Shown here one piece after another: positions 41,340 to 57,500 of a stretch of 64,000 nucleotides of DNA. The notes beneath the pieces were generated by a model. It had not been told where the DNA came from. It worked only from the letters and a program-made list of their open reading frames with translations, and did not search any database. How positions within the stretch are numbered: the stretch's first letter is position 1; each line of letters begins with the position of its first letter. Location of the stretch: assembly GCA_009746045.1 (NCBI GenBank), contig RPFO01001598.1:679727-743726 (forward strand), given 5' to 3'. The DNA comes from Mesostigma viride. Taxonomy: Eukaryota; Streptophyta; Mesostigmatophyceae; Mesostigmatales; Mesostigmataceae. Position numbers and translations under genes: made by a program.

Positions 41340-43200
41340 AAACTCACGAGTGCTCCCGTTGGGGAGTCACGGAGCATTAACCCCGATGGATGGAAGGATG
41401 GATGGATGGGTACACGCAATCCTACCGGTCTACGCTATCTATATTATACAAAAACAGCCCTACGCTATATCTATGGTGCCCGCGACCCTAGGGGTCTTGT
41501 CGAGCATGCTTTCCACGTGTGCAAACGTGGAGCTTCCCCACTGCAGGGGGGTTGTTGTCCTCTACATAGACCTGAGCGCACTTGCATGGCCTTGTCCATC
41601 ATCTTTTTCCAAATCACGGAGATTGAGGCCTAGGCCCTCCATGTCCTCTACGAGCTGCTCTTTGAAGGGGCGGGCCTTGTGGCGTCTAACCTGGCTGTGC
41701 CCGGCCCACGTGAGGAGGTGCCTACCCGGCTGAGCGGGGCGCAGCCCTGCAGAGGGGCCACGTGAGGTGTCTACCTGGTTGGTGCGAGCTAAGTGCCCTA
41801 CTAGCTACAGGCGCCGCTGCTTGATGGTGCTGGTGATAAGTGGCATGCATGCCGAGGTATACAAGTCCTCGTTGCGGACATGAGCAGCGTATCCTACATG
41901 GAAAACTGACCACAGCATGTTGGTGACCGCGCCATCCAGCTTGTTGGCAAGGTCAGCAGTGAGAGTCCACGTCTCGGCCCCGTACGTAATAAGAACAGGG
42001 AGGACCTGAGGTCCTAGCTGTTTCTCTAGCTTGCCCAAGGGCTTGCGCCATGTACAGGGCCCTGTATTGGCGTAAAGCGTGCCAGGCGAGGGAGATACGG
42101 TGGTCCACATCGGCCTCGCAGCTGGGGAGTAAGCTACCCAGCAACTTGACGCGGTCCCGATACAGGACTCGAGAGCCATCAAGTTGAAAGAGGTCGGGCG
42201 GTGGCTGAGTGAGACCAATCGCCAGAGCCTGACAGTCTTCTTGCTGACCTTGAGCCCCACCACACGGGCCTCGATTGCGAAGCAGTCAAGCCACGTATTC
42301 ACGTGCTCAACTGGTGTACGTCCTCGAAGAGGGTGGTGTCGTCTGCATAGATCTATGATGTCCGCTAGCCGAATCTCCGTTTCCGCCCCGCCATGCCAGA
42401 AATGGTTGGCCGCGACCTGCACCCCTGGTTCCCTACCCACATTGCGAGCAAACCGCTTGCGCGCCTGAATCATTACGTATTCGACCACAATAATGAACAG
42501 GTATGGCGAGAGCACGCAGCCCTGCCACACACCCTTCTGTAAAGGGCATGGTGGCGTGGTCCCGTAGGAAGTGCGCACGTACCAAGGTGGTGGACCCTTC
42601 AATACAGATACTAGCTTGTGGATGACAGCATTCACAGCAATAAGGGGGAGGGGGATCCGGAACATATAGCGAGGATACGTCCCACAGCGCAGACCAGAAA
42701 ACCGAATCGAAGGCTTTGATGAAGTCCATATGCACCAGCACAAGGCGCGGAGGGGACTCACCATGCAGGCTGAAGGCGGTGCAGTTCTTCCACGAGGCGG
42801 TGCGAGTAGCGAAGACTGGCTTGTACTGTGTTGCGGCCTGCATGGACGGAAGCCGAGCTGAGTCTCGATGAGGTACGTGGCCGTCTAGGGCAGTGCACAG
42901 GCGGTTCAGAACGCCGCATGAGAAGCTTGAGGGGTGCACTTTGGATGCAAACCCCTCTGTAGTTGCCGGGGTCGGCGGGCGACCCCTTGTTTTTGTACAG
43001 CATCGTGCGACAACTGCGTTGCCAGGCCGCTGGGGCCGGTTGCGACGTACAGCAGAATGCGATTGCAGATGTCCCGGAAGAGCTGCATGACACCTAGCTG
43101 AGTCAGTGTCCTCAAACTCGGCGGCGAGTTTCACGACTGCCGCCGGAATCTCGTCGGAGCCTGTGGCCGGCCGCGGCTGCATCGTAACGCAGGTGCTAGA
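41340..43200 (-). pseudogene. L1-like ORF2 (reverse transcriptase) relic with 3' UTR
   Basis: Minus strand. Reverse transcriptase motifs are readable across frames: VHMDFIKAFDSVFWSALWDV (~42690-42750), GVWQGCVLSPYLF (~42500-42540) and the catalytic YADD at 42338-42349 (codons TAT GCA GAC GAC), which lies in a different frame from its neighbours, so a frameshift separates it. Then comes ITYGAETWTLTADLANKLDG and VTNMLWSVFHVGYAAHVRN, and a C-terminus with GLGLNLRDLEK-like residues near 41610-41640. The 3' end near 41347-41370 has a variant hairpin, ctccc-caac-gggag. The endonuclease domain is missing (5' truncation near 43205). Not functional. Confidence 0.85.
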
Positions 43201-43403
43201 AGTGATGGAATGGCTTGGGCATTGAGGGTGATTCGATTCTCATTAGTTATAAATTAAATAGTTGTCTCATGCACAAGTTTACTAATAAAGTGGCCGGGCT
43301 GGCCGGATCGACCTAAACCGTCTAGGTCGCTCTCGCCCGATGGTTAGCCAGCTAGCTATATAGAGCCATATATCTAGCTACTAGACAGCCACATATATCA
43401 TGA
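43201..43403. other. Short spacer between L1-like relic and S1 copy
   Basis: Repeated ctagctatatag motifs; nothing else seen. Confidence 0.35.
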
Positions 43404-43556
43404 CAGCCATAATTTCAATGCACAAGGCTACACATGTCCATCACCATTCATATTCATCATCCTGAACGACTCGAACACGCGGACAAGATAACGGCAGGCT
43501 CGAGCTACCATGGTCCGGATTCTCCCGATTTCTGGCCTGCACTGGTTGTCTCCTTG
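43404..43556 (+). repeat. S1 SINE-like repeat, copy b
   Basis: From gacagccataatttcaatgc to ggttgtctccttg. It lies directly upstream of the 5' UTR of the next ORF1-only element. Confidence 0.9.
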
Positions 43557-45708
43557 TGACATATATCATGACAGCCACGAGCCACGAGGTAGCCATGGCT
43601 GACGGCGGAGCTCATAACTTTCACGTTTGGGCACCGAATTCGGCTGTTCGAATATCACAATCGCCTCGTACGTCTTTCTAGGACGCACACGCTGTCAGAT
43701 ATAATAATTTTCCGAAGCTATTACGCAGTATATGACGAGCAAACGCTCCTCTATGCAACGCAGCCTGGCGGCTGCGCTAAGCCCTGAAAATACGTCTGCA
43801 GCTCCGGCTGCAGCTTCGCTCCGGTCCGGCAGGCAGCGGTGACACTAGTCGCGCACTGGTGGTCGCCCAGATCCCTCCCGGGCTTGACAGCTCGCCCTCT
43901 GCATCGCCTGAACCCAAGCGCAGTCGCCCAGGTGAACCTAGCTGGTCTGAGCACGACTTTGACGTCGACAGGCTATTTTCCACTTGCGACGTCCTCAGTC
44001 CTGGCCTTTTCGACATGCCACCCATCAAGATACTGGAGCTCGTGTTTTACGGGTCACAGGCCTCGCTGCTGGCCCTGTGCCAGCAACTCAACTCCACAAC
44101 CATTTTTTTCCGAAACGGAGCTGACGGCAGGTTTTCATACCGCACATCTGACATGCCGACCCACCTGTCGACCGGCTGGTCTTGCCCCCGCCTTCAGCTC
44201 GCCGCCCTCTTTACCATCCTTAAGCGCTCTGCCGAGGACCTTCTGTACCCCGCTCCCTTGACCGAATCCGTGTCCACCTTACTCCTCCACCTCCAAGACG
44301 CCATCTCACGGCACGTGACGCCCCTCGCTGCAGATGTGGCAGCTGTGGGTCGCACGCTGGCTGCTGAGCTCCCCGCCATTTCCACCACCACCTCCACCCT
44401 CGACTCCACCCTCCCCCCCCCACCGCGCCTCCACCGACGCCATCACCGCCCAGCTAGCTCCGCGTGACATCGACAAGCGCCTCCAGGACAACGCCATCGC
44501 CATCGAGTGCCTGCAAAACACCGCAGGCCTCACCGCCCAGGCAGTGATCGAAGGACATTGCCGCCAAGCCAGCCCCCGCTGGCCCGGCTGGCGATGCATG
44601 CGCATTGCCGCATCCCACCCAGACCTGGGCGGACATGCTCATGCAAGCCGCACCACACCACCTCCACCACCTGAGTCCGCCGTCGCAGCCCAACTACAGC
44701 AGCAGACGCTCGACCTCCGCGAGGAGGCCGAGCTCGCCAAGCGCAGCCTCAACCTCATGCATCGTCAAGAACTTCGACCTGGTGGAAGGTGAGAATTCGG
44801 AGAAGCTTGCCCAGGCGCTTGAGAGAGAATTAGTCCTTGGTCGCATGGGCCTCCTAATTGGTGAGATCAAGCTGCATGGTCGCCCATCGCCTTCTCCATG
44901 CACTCGCGGGGTAAGGCAGGGACGCGCCCGCTTCTTCTCATCTTTGAGAACTCGGCGGACAAGATTTCGTTTCTCAGACACCGCAAGCGGCTCGAGAAGA
45001 CAGTCTCACTACACCTTGGACGACAACTTGACCCTGGCGCAGCTTAACACTGGCGACGGGAGCTATGCATGTCAGTCAGTCCATGGCCGACCTACCTCCA
45101 GCTCCGGCAGACCGCGGCGGGGAAGCCGGTTTACTGGAAGGGGGCGGCCATCTACGTCGGCCACAAGCCCTGGCAAGCGACCCCGGCCGCGGTACGTCCC
45201 ATGCAGCACCTCCAGACGCCCCAGCTTAGGGGAATACAGCAGTAGTAGTGTAGAATAGTAAGGCCGGCCTAGCGGCCACCGTGGCCTTGTCCTTGTACGC
45301 CCATTATGGGCCCTCTACCAGCTGATGCCTTAGCATACTTTAGCCATGTACATGTGTGCCCGCCTACATGATGTGCCACATGTACCAGATGATGCCTAGC
45401 TTTATTTAGTTATGCTGTGCCCATCATGCAGAGAGCCACTCTCTGCTGCAAGAAAGCCATGCCCTACTAGCTTTTGTATTGCAATGCGGATCTTCCATCC
45501 CATGACGGGCCCCAAGCGCTCCGATGGATCATGGTGGTGCACCGGCCTGCGCAGGTGCACTTGGTGGCCCCTAGAGCAGGTGTAGTTTACATCCTATACC
45601 CTTGTGCACAGGAAGTAGCCCATAACGTATTAAAGGCCATATGCCCCTTATCAGGGATATGTGCCACATGTACTCCCAACGGAGTCATGTTAATTCCTAA
45701 TTAATTTT
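43557..45708 (+). mobile_element. ORF1-only L1-like element with frameshifted ORF1
   Basis: 5' UTR 43557-43733 (agccacgagccacgaggtag onward). ORF1 start is at 43734 (ATGACGAGCAAACGC). Frame-coherent pieces are SPEPKRSRPGEPSWSEHDFD and the helical LLHLQDAISRHVTPLAADVA up to the proline run near 44410, then coiled coil LREEAELAKRSLN, then the C-terminal domain, all in shifting frames up to ~45230. The 3' UTR carries the hairpin gcagagag-cca-ctctctgc (~45428), ACTCCCAACGGAGT (~45673) and a degenerate ttaattcctaattaatttt tail. ORF2 is absent between ORF1 and the 3' UTR. Confidence 0.85.
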
Positions 45709-45711
45709 ATC

Positions 45712-45862
45712 AAAGAGACAACCAGTGCAGGCCGCCAGAAATCGGGAGAATCCGGACCATGGTAGCTCGAGCCTGCCGTTATCCAGTCTTGTCCGCGTGT
45801 TCGAGCCGTTCAGGATGATGAATATGAATGGCCGGTGATGGAAATGTGTAGCCTTAATTAAT
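45712..45862 (-). repeat. S1 SINE-like repeat, copy c
   Basis: A reverse-strand copy lying between the tails of two ORF1-only elements. It keeps the 3' end aaccagtgcaggcc...agagac in complement and has a few small indels. Confidence 0.88.
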
Positions 45863-45864
45863 TA

Positions 45865-47884
45865 ATTAGTTAATTAGGAACATAACTCCGTTGGGAGTAT
45901 ATGTAGCACATATCCCAGAGAAGGGGCTTACATTGCTTTGATTTTTGAAGGGGTACATTCTAAGCTACTTCCTGCAAGAGTGGGAATGGAAACGACACTT
46001 GCTCTAGGTGCACCAAGGGCACCTGCACCCCCAGAGTCTCAGAGCTCAACCCAACTAAGGGGGGCCTGTCATGGGGGGGGAAGATCACCGTTGCTATACA
46101 AGAGCTAGGGCACGGCTTCTCATCAGAGAGTGACTCTCTGTATAGGCAGGGCTGAGCTAATTCATGCATCATCCATGGGGGTCCCATTATAGGCAGGGCG
46201 TGGCTAAATTCTTAAATGCATCATCCATGGCCATTATGGGCGCACATGCGCTGGGGCCGCGTGGTAGCTGCTAAGCCTTACTAATCTACACTACTGCTAT
46301 ATATTAATTCCCTAGACTGGGGGTGCCTGCCACGGCTTGTGGTCGATGTCCCCCCGCCAGTATACCGGTTTCCCCCCTGCATGCGCTTTGCATGCCGGAG
46401 CTGCATGGAGGTAGGTCGGCCATAGCTTGCGTCGCCGTTGTTGCTGGGCCAGGGTCAGGTCGTCGTCCAGCGTGAAGTGAGTCCTCGAGAGCTTCTTGCG
46501 GTTTTTAAGAAACAACAGCTTGTCCGCCATGTACTTAAAGGTGAGCTAGGAGCAGGGGATCGAGCCGGGCCAGCCTTACCCCGCGCGCGGGGAAGGCGGG
46601 CAGCCGACATCCGCAGCTCATCACCAGTGATGTGCATGGGGGCAAGAATGTCGCGCTTAAATGCCGTGAGAAGAGTCGTCAGGGTCTCATCTGCAGGCTG
46701 GTCGAAGTGCTCAGTTGACGATGACATTGTGGCTGCGCTGGGTGCGGTCGGCCTCCTCGCGGAGGTCGAGGGCTTGTTGCTTGAGCTGTGCCGCGAGGTG
46801 GAGGTGGTGGAGGTGGCGTGGTGCATGAGCAGGTCCGCCCAGGTCTGGGTGGGAGGGGCGTCGTCGCCTGGGCCAGCGGGGGCTGGCTTGGCGGCGATGT
46901 CCTTCACCGCCTGCCGCCTGGGCGGTGATGCCTGCAGTGTTCTGCATGCACTCGATGGCGATGGCGGTGTCCTGGAGGCGCTGGTCGATGTCGAGGAGCT
47001 GGGCCTTGCCGGAGGGCGGCGGTGGAGGAGGAGGTGGCAGTGGAGGTGGAGGCGAGGAGGGTGGAGGTGGAGGTGACGGTGGTGGAAATGTGAGGGAGCT
47101 CAGCAGCCAGCGTGCCTCCCAGTGCCACCACATCTGCGGCAAGGGGGGTCACGTGCTGCTCGAAAGCTTCCTTAAGGAGGGAGCGGATGGAGGATTCGGT
47201 CAAGATGGTGGTGGTGGTGGGCTTGGGGGGCCAGAGCTCCTCGATGGAGCGTCCAAGGAGGGAGAAAAGGGCGCGTTGCTGAAGGTGGGGGCGGCGGAGG
47301 GTGAGGATGGGGTCGAAGTTGGAGGTGCGCCTGTGGAAAGCATCGTTGAGGCGACCCTGATGGAAGAGTTGCTTGCACAGTGAACAAGAAGCGAGGCGTG
47401 CGATCCCCAGAAGTGAGACGTAGCTCAGGATCGTGTCGTGGCTGAGAGCTCTTGTCAAAAAGCGGGCTGGCTGGCGTCAAAAAGTCGAACGCTTCCCAGC
47501 TCGGCTCGGCAGGGCGACTGCGCTTGGGTTCAGGTGACGCTGTGGGCGAGCCGGAGGCAAGCCCCAGAGGGGGCTGGGCAACCACTAGAGCTTGGCTAGT
47601 GGCGCCGCTGCCTTCTGGGCCGGAGGGCGAAGCTGCAGGCGAGGCTGCAGACGTATTTTCAGGGCTGAGCGCAGCCGCCAGGCTGCGTTGCGCGGAGGAG
47701 CGTTTGCTCGCCATATATTGCGTAATGGCTTCGGAAAATTATATTAGTGTGTGCGTCTTAGAAAGACGAAGGGATTGTGATATTCACATCCTAATTCGGT
47801 GCCCAAACGTGAAAGTTATGAGCTCCGCCGTCAGCCATGGCTACCTCGTGGCTCGTGGCTATTGGCCAGGACAGGTGTAGCCTT
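45865..47884 (-). mobile_element. ORF1-only L1-like element, reverse strand
   Basis: The 5' end is near 47884, ORF1 start at 47714, ORF1 end near 46312. The 3' UTR has cagagag/ctctctg (46121-46143 in complement), ACTCCCAACGGAGT in complement at about 45883 and a taattaactaattaattaatt tail. Again there is no ORF2. The first ~75 bp of S1 lie directly upstream of its 5' UTR, as in the 43.5-kb copy. Confidence 0.85.
46312..47714 (-). pseudogene. L1-type ORF1, full length, frameshifted
   Basis: Starts MASKRSSAQRSLAAALSPEN, then TASPEPKRSRPAEPSWEAFD. A helical stretch LLKEAFEQHVTPLAADVVAL, a proline-rich linker, KAQLLDIDQRLQDTAIAIEC, then a degraded coiled coil. The C-terminal domain opens MADKLLFLKNRKKLSRTHFT and reads LDDDLTLAQQQRRRKLWPTY. 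The pieces lie in at least three frames, so it is inactive. Comparing copies shows the same domain order as 17886-19270. Confidence 0.8.
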
Positions 47885-47968
47885 GTGCATTGAAATTATG
47901 GCTGGCTTACGTGTAGAGCGACTAGATGACCTAGACGGTGGGGCCGGAAACAGCTTGCTTGATTGATG
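47885..47968 (-). repeat. S1 SINE-like repeat, 5' part only (copy d)
   Basis: In complement it starts gtttccggccccaccgtcta and stops at caaggctacac, where the ORF1 element's 5' UTR takes over. Confidence 0.85.
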
Positions 47969-48160
47969 AATTAATTAATTAATTCAACTCGTGCTCCCGT
48001 TGGGGAGTCACGGAGCTCCGAAGTGCTTTTCTGCATGTTTACAACAGGAAGAAAGGGCAGAGACCCCCTTTCTCCTTCATGCCAGAGGCATGCCACAGCG
48101 GCAATCGGACACGCCATAGACGATCCGGCAAGTGCTGTGGGTGCAATAAGACCCATGTGA
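47969..48160 (-). repeat. 3' end of an L1-like element with variant hairpin
   Basis: In complement: gctccgtgactccccaacgg, gagcacgag and a ttaattaattaatt tail. This matches the 3' end of the ORF2 relic at 41347, so it is probably from the same subfamily. Confidence 0.65.
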
Positions 48161-48164
48161 GCAT

Positions 48165-48293
48165 ATCATCACCAAATTCATCTTCATCATCCTGAACCAC
48201 TCGAACACGCGGACAAGATAACGGCAGGCTCGAGCTACCATGGTCCGGATTCTCCCGATTTCTGGCCTGCGCTCAGTTGTCTCCTTGATATCA
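48165..48293 (+). repeat. S1 SINE-like repeat, copy e
   Basis: Keeps ttcatcttcatcatcctgaa to the family 3' end, with cag inserted in place of gg before ttgtctcc. Confidence 0.88.
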
Positions 48294-48304
48294 TCAGTAA
48301 CAAG

Positions 48305-48695
48305 TTTGCTTGATCAGGGCGTGTGTTTCGAGCCTAACTGGCCGGGAGTGTCTAGTGGTGAGCACCATTGCTGTGAAATCGCTCTCCCACCATTTACGAG
48401 GAAATACCCGCAAATGGAAAACCACTGAAAAGGTCTAGCTAGTCAGTCATAACGTTAGCCATGCCATGATTCCAAACGTCCAAGAACTGCACACGGTGCA
48501 AAGGCAAAAATCCGGAGGACAACACTTTCAAATGTGCGCGCGCGGCGGGAACCAAAAGCCCGTGTATGCCAGAAAACAACGAATCCAGTGCCAAGCTCGG
48601 AACGGCCGCAAAGGAGATCTGGCATCAAAGGGTCCAGATGTGCGGAGATAGTACGCGATCCAGCCGGTCCACGACCTGTTTGTAGAGCTTGTGCC
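48305..48695 (+). repeat. R1 interspersed repeat, copy 2
   Basis: Closely similar to 8668-9085, with a ~35-bp deletion around the cgtgttgctgcagcgacgcg part of copy 1 and a small gcgcgc insertion near 48538. Confidence 0.88.
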
Positions 48696-48799
48696 AAGGG
48701 GCAGCCAGTTGATTAATTATAGCCATATATCAATTGAGTTGTCTCACTTAATTCGTTTATTTGTCTCACTTAGTACACATGCAGCACTACAAATTTCCA

Positions 48800-48932
48800 C
48801 CGCGATCCATCGTTGCATCATCGCCCCCGACAACTCGACAAACGCGGATAGGATAACAGCAGGCTCGAGCTACCAAGTGGTCAGGATTCTCCATATTTCT
48901 GGCCAGCCTGCGCTGGTTGTCTCACTGATATC
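48800..48932 (+). repeat. S1 SINE-like repeat, diverged copy f
   Basis: Still recognisable by ggcaggctcgagctacc-like sequence (here agcaggctcgagctacc), ggattctcc and gcctgcgctggttgtct, but with many substitutions. An older insertion. Confidence 0.75.
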
Positions 48933-49741
48933 CTTTCAAATATATGGTACAAAAGCAGTTATATTGCACGTAAAAACCTTATATGCTTGTGTAATGAAGT
49001 TTACCCTGAGCACAATATGGTATGTCAATGACAATGAGGTATATACATGGCACCCCAGATCATCCAGTCTGGCATATCACTCTCAGTTACACCAACCAAG
49101 CCCAGGTGCATCGTCAAAGCTGGCCCCAGCTCATTTAAACAAGAAATGCTTAAATTTCCTGCGAAGTGACCGAGCCAGCCCAGGTGGTCTCTTACTTGCC
49201 AGCTGTGCATGTCTTCCCATGGTGTTACACTCCTGCTCACAGCAAAACGCTATGCAGGTTTGATCTTAGCCCCTCTAAGGGTTCCAAGAAAATCCAAGGG
49301 AACTAATGAAAGGGAGCCCTGAGTGCTGGCATCCCAACTACCCACGGCACGGATTACGGTAATAGCAGACAGGTCAAGATGGAATCCTCTGCTGACGCAA
49401 ACAGCACCCTCCTAAGCGACGTCGTCGTGATATCGTGGTCCATAGAGGATATAACCTGCGTACCTCGGCCAATCCACCAAGGGAGCCCCAATCCACGGCC
49501 TGCAACCCCTGGCAAATATTTACTCCCAAGCACGGCAAACACTCGATCTGCCACGCAACCCGGGGCCTTTCCAAGCACGATTCATCATTCATACTATGCA
49601 TTAATGCCTTGGCATTGCCGCTTCCGCATAGGGTCTCTCCCATCGATGCTCTTGCATGACTGCATTTGCCACAATGCCGCAAGTTGCCGCATGTCAGGTA
49701 ACGCTCTCGAACCGATGCTCCTTGGCCCGCTCGTGGCGCGC
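48933..49741. other. 3' flank of RLP24
   Basis: Unique-looking sequence. No supported gene. It should hold the RLP24 3' UTR; a TGTAA in complement occurs at about 49224. Confidence 0.4.
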
Positions 49742-53216
<3,475 letters not shown>

Positions 53217-54544
53217 GTTTGCAAATTCTTCTTGTACAGATTACTAAGAAATGCCTCCTAATCTCTTAGCAGACGGAGGTATTGGGCCGGGCGCGGCCAA
53301 ATCGAAAACTAGGCAAATCCCGTTCCACGCAGTTACCGCGCGCGCTAAAACAGGAATAGTCACACCATAGAAAAATGCCCTTCTGTCTGACTCTGGAACG
53401 AAATAATGCGCAAGATTCGATTTTACGGCCCCGCCGTTGCAATTGAAGACCCCCTTCGGATCGCCGCAATTCGCGGAAGTCGGCTTAGTGCCGTGGCTGC
53501 CGCAACCGCAGTTTTGCAGCCTTGGCCTTGCACGCACCAAGCCTGCCCAGTGCCCAGGGCGTTGAACAGCGCTCATGCAGCGCTGTCGAAAAGAGCCTGA
53601 AGCTTGACATGGAGGCTTGAAGTTTATGCTATTCACCATCACACGCCGCGCCCCCACCATTGGCAGAGCACAACGAGAACCCTGAACGGTGCGAATATGC
53701 AAAAGCATCGCAGCTGAGGATCTCCAATCAACGTCCGAGCGTGACCAGTCAAAAGCTGTCAAAAAGCAGCGCCAATTCTCGCTGCCAACTTCTGTGGGCC
53801 ACGTGGCAACCGACCGGGTTTCCTTCCGTTGCTGACGTTCGTCGACGTGTACAGGCTGCTTCAAGCCATGGTGCTACTACTTCCCAGGATCGACCCTGCG
53901 CAGATCCGGCGCGATGGCGTCCACTAGTGCGCTGAGGTGGCCGCTTCGCACCTTCAATCGTGTGGTGCCAGTCATTTGCGCCAGTCAAAAAAGGCGGGCA
54001 TAATGCCAGCCACTGCCAGCCCAGCGCACCGCGCGCCAGTGTCACGCAACGCCGCAGGTTGTGCTTCCTCTTTTAGGAACGTCGCCCCAGCGGACTTGTC
54101 CTCCTACGTCGGCCACCGCCCGAACAGGGCTGTCGTCAAAGGTAATTTTGCATTTGTCGGCGCAGCACGCGTAACATTTTTGTTTCTCGGGTGATTCATC
54201 GATGAGGTCTTGCTCTGCAGTTCGTGTTGTTATTGTGCAGCGGAACAGAATAGGTGGTTTGCTCACGAATTCAGAAGAATTACGGTTGTTGCCACAGTAG
54301 CAGCGGCAGTGTACGCGTTACAATCCTTCACGTCGAGCTCAATTTACACGTACTTTTCTTTCGTTCTGTCGAGCCATTGATGTGGATAATTATATTCGTC
54401 TAATGATATTAGTCTCTGCCACTGCGTAGCCTATTAATTAATCTTGGAGGCTCCATTTCTGTTTCGACAGCGTATGAAACGCGTGATTGCCTTCTTTGCG
54501 CTCTGCTTACTTTGTTTTTCAGGATTAACATCAACAACCCAAAA
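53217..54544. promoter_or_regulatory. Divergent intergenic interval between RLP24 and eEF3, with a likely eEF3 5' UTR intron
   Basis: The starts of RLP24 (53216, minus) and eEF3 (54545, plus) face away from each other over 1.3 kb. A likely eEF3 5' UTR intron runs from 54142 (AAAG|GTAATT) to 54522 (TTTTTCAG). The upstream exon cannot supply an in-frame start: in the frame that would reach ATG 54545 there is a TAG at 54074 and no later ATG. A shared promoter is inferred. No motif I would name. Confidence 0.55.
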
Positions 54545-57500
54545 ATGGCGGTCGTCTGCAAGTATCAAAAGGAAGTCGACGACCTGATCGCAATTTTTGT
54601 CGACCCGAAGGCACATGAACTCACTGCCCGCGTGAAGGCGATTGAAGGTGGGCTGCGCAACTTTGTAGTTCTTGTCTTAGAAATGCGGGTATTTTTTCCC
54701 TTCCGCGTCTGAACAACTGAAAGATTACGTAATATGATTGTTCGTGATGTTGTAATAGAATCGAGCTCATCTTTTAGCGATGTTTGTTCATGCTTATGAT
54801 CTTCGCGTGTTTATTTCTGTGCAGAAATCGGCCATCTGTGCAACTGTGCGGATCCCGAGCCTTTCGAGCCATATCTGGTCAAGGATGCGCTTCCAGCGCT
54901 GCTGGATGCTTGCTCTGATAAGAATAAAGACATTCAATCTGCGGCTTCTGCTGCATGCCTGGAAGTGAACAAGCTCATCTGTCCACATGCAGCTTCGTTT
55001 GCAACCCGCGTCATGCTGGATAAGATGAAATCGAGTAAATGGCAAACCAAGGAGAACGCTTGTAACAACCTCCGAGCTTTGACGATGCAGCATCCAATTC
55101 ACGTGGCCCGGTGCTTACCAGAAATGTAAGCAATCTCTCAGCTAGTTTTGCGGTGCTTCCATGCCTTCCATAGATGTTTTCTCTTCAAGTTCGAGCACTG
55201 TTGCGCATGCACGCTTTTTGTGCCCTTGTAAAAGGTTCTCTGGCTGTGGGTTAAAATTGCCAGGTCTTAGTTCCGTTTATCTTTGCTCTTCTCAGCAGGC
55301 GATGCGGAACGGCACCTGGGGAAAACCCTATGCTAATGCCACTGCCTGCCTCTACCTTACGGCATTTTTTCTTTTCCCCTTTTGCAGAGTGCCCGTGATC
55401 CAGGAGCTGATTTGGGATACCAAGCAGGAGGTCGTCAAGGCCTGCAAGTCCCTCCTCCAGGAGGCGCTCACGGCCATTGACAACAAGGATGTCGAGCCGT
55501 TCGTGCCCAAGTTGATTAGCGCGATGGCTAACCCCGACGAGGTGCCTGAGTGCATCCACGCGCTCGCGGCCACGACCTTCGTGCAGACAGGTGAATCACC
55601 CTGCTGATTTACTGGTAGACGCATGACAGCATGGTAGCAAGCGGGAATGGCGGCCCTGGCATCGGGTAGTCGCTATCTGTGACCTTGTAGCCATCTACTG
55701 AAATGGGATGTTTTGTGCAAGTGTTGTGGTTTTCTGCCATCCCGCCCATGGTTGCCTGTAGCCTCGTTTAATTTCAAAAATACTACCAGGTTTTGTCCAA
55801 CACGTTCGTTTTCTGCTCTGTGTGTACTCACCACGCCCACTTCCTCTGTTCCTGCCCCTGCCTCTCCCCCCTTGCCCTGCCCCTGTTCTGATCCCTGCAG
55901 TCGACTCGGCGGCGCTGTCCATCATCGTGCCACTGCTGCTGCGCGGCCTGGCCCTGCGCCCGGTGGCCATCAAGCGCCAGTGCGCGGTCATCGTGGAGAA
56001 CATGTCCAAGCTGGTGGAGGAGGCCATCGAGGCCGCACCCTTCACGGGCACCCTCCTGCCCGCGCTGGCCCGCGCCAAGGACGAGGTGTCCGACCCCGAG
56101 GCACGTGCGGTGTGCGGACGTGCGCACGATCACATGTCCCGCATCGCCGAGAAAGTCGAGAAGGCGCTTGCGCTGCAGTTGTCCAACGAGAAGGGGGTGG
56201 AGACCGCCATCGGGGAGATGATCAAGGGCGTCGGCGGGAGTGTGACCCCAGAGAACGAGGAGTCGATCCACTACCTATCCTCGGTCGTGCGCTCACTCGT
56301 CAAGGACAGAAACTTTGAAGAGACCGAGTGGAAGACGCACCTCACGCCCTACCTGTACGTGTTCTGCAAGGAGCCTGAGGAGGCCTCGTGCGCGGCGGTG
56401 GATCTGTTGGAGAAGTGCAAGGTGGCCACGGTGGATGTGGGCGGGAATGACGACGACGACGATGAGGGCGAGGACCTGTGCAACTGCAAGTTCTCCCTTG
56501 CGTACGGTTCGAAGATCCTGCTCCACAACACCAAGCTGCGGCTCAAGCGCGGCAAGCGGTACGGCCTGCTCGGGCCCAATGACTCCGGCAAGACCACGCT
56601 CATGCGCGCGATCTCCAATGAGCAGGTGGAGGGTTTTCCCCCGCGCTCTGAGGTGCACACGGTGTTCGTGGAGGCCGATATCCAGGGCGAGATGTCCCAC
56701 CTGAGCTGCATTGACTACATCCTGGCCGATGAGGCCATCAAGCACTGCGGCGCGACCAAGGAGGATGTCGCGCGTGTCATGGAGTCAGTCGGCTTCACCC
56801 CCCAGATGCAGAACAATGGCGTGACCACGCTGTCCGGAGGGTGGCGCATGAAGCTGGCGCTGGCGCGCGCGATGATCCAGAAGGCGGACATCCTCCTGCT
56901 GGATGAGCCGACCAACCATTTGGACGTGATCAACGTCGCGTGGGTGCAGAACTACCTCAACTCGCTCACCAATGTGACGTGCATCATGGTCTCGCACGAC
57001 TCCGGCCTGCTCGACAAGTGCTGCACGCACATCCTCCAGATCGAGAACCTCAAGCTGCACGTGCACAAGGGCAACCTGTCCGCGTTCGTCGCCAAGGTGC
57101 CGAGTGCCAAGAGCTATTTCGAGATCAAGCCGACCAAGTACACGATGAACTTCCCCCAGCCGGGCTACCTGGAGGGCGTCAAGAACAAGTCCAAGGTGCT
57201 CATGAAGATGACTGACGTCACCTTCACGTACCCGGGCAATGACAAGCCGACGATTTCGAACATCACCGTGGCCGTCTCGCTGGCCTCCCGTGTGGCATGC
57301 GTGGGTGTCAATGGTGCGGGCAAGTCGACGATGATCAAGCTGCTCACGGGCCAGCTGGAGCCGTCGTGCGGCGAGGTGTGGAAGTACCCCAACACCCGTG
57401 TGGCGTACCTGGCGCAGCACGCGTTCCACCATATCGAGCAGCACCTGACCAAGACGCCCAACGAGTACATCCAGTGGCGCTACGCGGGCGGGCAGGACAA

